64,000 nucleotides of DNA. Source: an uncultured Clostridia bacterium. Its GTDB lineage: Bacteria; Bacillota; Clostridia; Lachnospirales; Lachnospiraceae. A program made the position numbers and the translations under genes. The notes under the pieces were generated by a model. The model searched no databases. It had not been told where the DNA came from and saw only the letters and a program-made list of their open reading frames with translations. The stretch lies in NCBI GenBank assembly GCA_947174885.1, contig CAMWKO010000010.1, positions 29,853 through 93,852 on the forward strand, written 5' to 3'. Shown here piece by piece: positions 62,953-64,000 of the stretch (position 1 is the first letter of the stretch; every line of letters starts with the position of its first letter).

Positions 62953-63289
62953 GTCTGAGTTGACATACAACTTAGTACAATTTACCAGTGAACGGTTATG
63001 TGTCGGGCTTTGAAGTGACTGACCATTATTTAGTATACGCTGTATTACTTACATTATGGTATAATGTCATCGTGAGTAAGCACAAGGCTTACGCACTCGA
63101 CCCATAAAATCACTTTGTGATTTTATGGTATAATAGGCTCGTGAATAAAGCTTCGCTTTATGCGCTCGCCCCATAAATTGCTTTGTGATTTTATGCTATA
63201 ATGTCATCGTGAGTAAGCACAGGGCTTACGCACTCGACCCATAAAATTGGCAGGCAATTTTATGGTATAATAAAAACTTGAGGTAACAT
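62953..63289 (+). other. Gene-free region before yqeG holding a structured tandem array
   Basis: The first 100 bases show nothing recognisable. From 63055 to 63271 there are three tandem units of 68-69 bases and a terminal quarter unit, described separately. No ORF is supported. Confidence 0.6.
63055..63271. repeat. Tandem array of 69-bp structured units with extended -10 boxes
   Basis: Units begin at 63055, 63124 and 63192, with a partial fourth at 63261. Each opens with TATGGTATAAT or TATGCTATAAT, an extended -10 box (TATAAT at 63060, 63129, 63197 and 63266). Each full unit then has hairpin A (GTAAGC/GCTTAC in units 1 and 3, ATAAAG/CTTTAT in unit 2) and hairpin B. Hairpin B is a perfect 11-bp stem at 63102-63128 and 63239-63265, with paired changes between the two. 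The last -10 box lies about 20 bases before the yqeG start and may be its promoter. Confidence 0.75.
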
Positions 63290-63877
63290 ATGTTTTTGGA
63301 AAAGTTTTATCCTAAGAAATACGTTAGGAGCATATACAGTATAAATTTAAAAAAATATTACAAAATGGGCTATAGAGGTATTCTGTTTGATATAGACAAT
63401 ACATTGGTACCTCATGGAGCTGCTGCTACTGATAAGGCAATTAATTTTTTTAATAAGTTAAGAAAGATAGGATTTAAATTTTGTCTTATTTCAAATAATA
63501 AAGAGGAGAGAGTTAAGAGTTTTGCAACAGCAGTAGATGCTCCATACATATGTGATGCTCATAAACCAGCTACAAAAAGCTATATTGATGCCATGGAGAT
63601 AATGGGAACAGACATGGAGGAAACTATATTTGTAGGAGATCAGCTGTTTACGGATGTCTTTGGTGGAAATCGTGCAAATATGTATACTATTTTGGTTCGT
63701 CAGATTAATCCTAAAGAGGAGTTTCAAATTGTTTTAAAAAGATATTTAGAAAAAGTTGTATTATTTTTTTATGTAAGAAGGGACAGAAAAAAGCTTAGAA
63801 AAGAAAAAAAGCAATATAATAAACGAAGATTATCTTTACTTATGAAAAAGAATAAAAAGAAAACAACTGCTAAATAA
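63290..63877 (+). CDS. YqeG family HAD-type phosphatase
   Basis: A 195-residue HAD superfamily IIIA phosphatase. Motif I is 'GILFDIDNTLVPHGAA' with the nucleophile Asp, motif II 'CLISNNKEERVKSFA', Lys in 'DAHKPATKSYIDAM', and motif III 'IFVGDQLFTDVFGGNRA'. The C-terminus carries a hydrophobic stretch and a very basic tail rich in Lys and Arg (about residues 160-195) that could bind membrane or nucleic acid. The Bacillus homologue lies next to the GTPase gene yqeH; the substrate is unclear. GAGGT lies 7 bases upstream of ATG. The gene is complete; its downstream partners are outside the window. Confidence 0.9.
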   Translation: MFLEKFYPKKYVRSIYSINLKKYYKMGYRGILFDIDNTLVPHGAAATDKAINFFNKLRKIGFKFCLISNNKEERVKSFATAVDAPYICDAHKPATKSYIDAMEIMGTDMEETIFVGDQLFTDVFGGNRANMYTILVRQINPKEEFQIVLKRYLEKVVLFFYVRRDRKKLRKEKKQYNKRRLSLLMKKNKKKTTAK

Positions 63878-64000
63878 AAATCTAATATTATATAGAATGA
63901 TTAATTTTGTGACTATATAGCAGATAAAAAGGAATTAGAAAAAGAGTATAACAAATAATTTATCGGAAAATATGGAATATGTAAAAGAGAGTATAATATA

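Noticed and set aside
63055..63271. CRISPR array
   Set aside because: The units are contiguous 69-bp repeats without unique spacers of regular size, and there are no cas genes; the internal hairpins covary, unlike CRISPR.
63055..63271. A ladder of ordinary terminators
   Set aside because: None of the hairpins is followed by a T-run; stem B runs straight into a TATAAT box instead.

Overview
The window is an AT-rich, low-GC Firmicute chromosome segment, most likely from a spore-forming anaerobe of the Clostridia and best fitting Lachnospiraceae. The pointers are a SCIFF precursor peptide with its radical SAM maturase next to a fused secDF and recJ, a sigG/ylmC pair, a T-box upstream of thrS, DUF6062 and TIGR04086 family proteins, and repeated TTG/GTG starts behind good ribosome binding sites. 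Family assignments come from reading motifs, not from a database search. No phage, CRISPR array or transposase is visible.

Layout. 0-11.9 kb: rlmB; a decayed malF-malG remnant; a secreted papain-like protease with a membrane-anchored triple-repeat protein; tRNA-Thr(GGT); a chemoreceptor; glnS; and a DUF2225 / MocR-type regulator / DUF6062 run. 12.1-16.4 kb: a T-box controlled thrS with an AEC transporter, converging on an AraC-type regulator. 16.9-33.0 kb: an alpha-glucan island with GH13 alpha-glucosidase, glycogen phosphorylase, an orphan YesN-type response regulator, malEFG, an alpha-amylase lipoprotein, a glycogen debranching enzyme and a type I pullulanase. 33.0-43.5 kb: a heterodimeric ABC exporter translationally coupled to pullulanase, deoD, then dgt-dnaG-rpoD-trmK and a TGS-nucleoside kinase. 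43.5-45.4 kb: rnpB, then pyrBI on the minus strand. 45.7-51.4 kb: a seven-gene, overlapping Tad/type II secretion-like operon with a degenerate ParA-like protein, a VirB11/TadA-like ATPase, one long TadB/C-like membrane protein and four small single-TM proteins. 51.5-64 kb: TIGR04086 protein, CNNM/CorC protein, Na/Pi transporter, scfA-scfB-secDF-recJ, sigG-ylmC, nrdR and yqeG.

How it works together. The glucan island can degrade starch or maltodextrin outside the cell (lipoprotein amylase), import the products (MalEFG, with no ATPase gene in the window), and split them inside by phosphorolysis, debranching and alpha-glucosidase action. The secretion-like operon is compact and self-contained, but has no recognisable prepilin peptidase or Flp pilin, and is the best candidate for an undescribed system.

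Non-coding structure is unusually rich. A MITE-like palindromic element has one full copy and two fragments, all in gene leaders. A 69-bp tandem array before yqeG combines covarying hairpins with four extended -10 boxes. There are two promoter-plus-terminator units without an ORF that may be small RNAs. Hairpins sit between malE and malF, between scfA and scfB, and over the start region of sigG.
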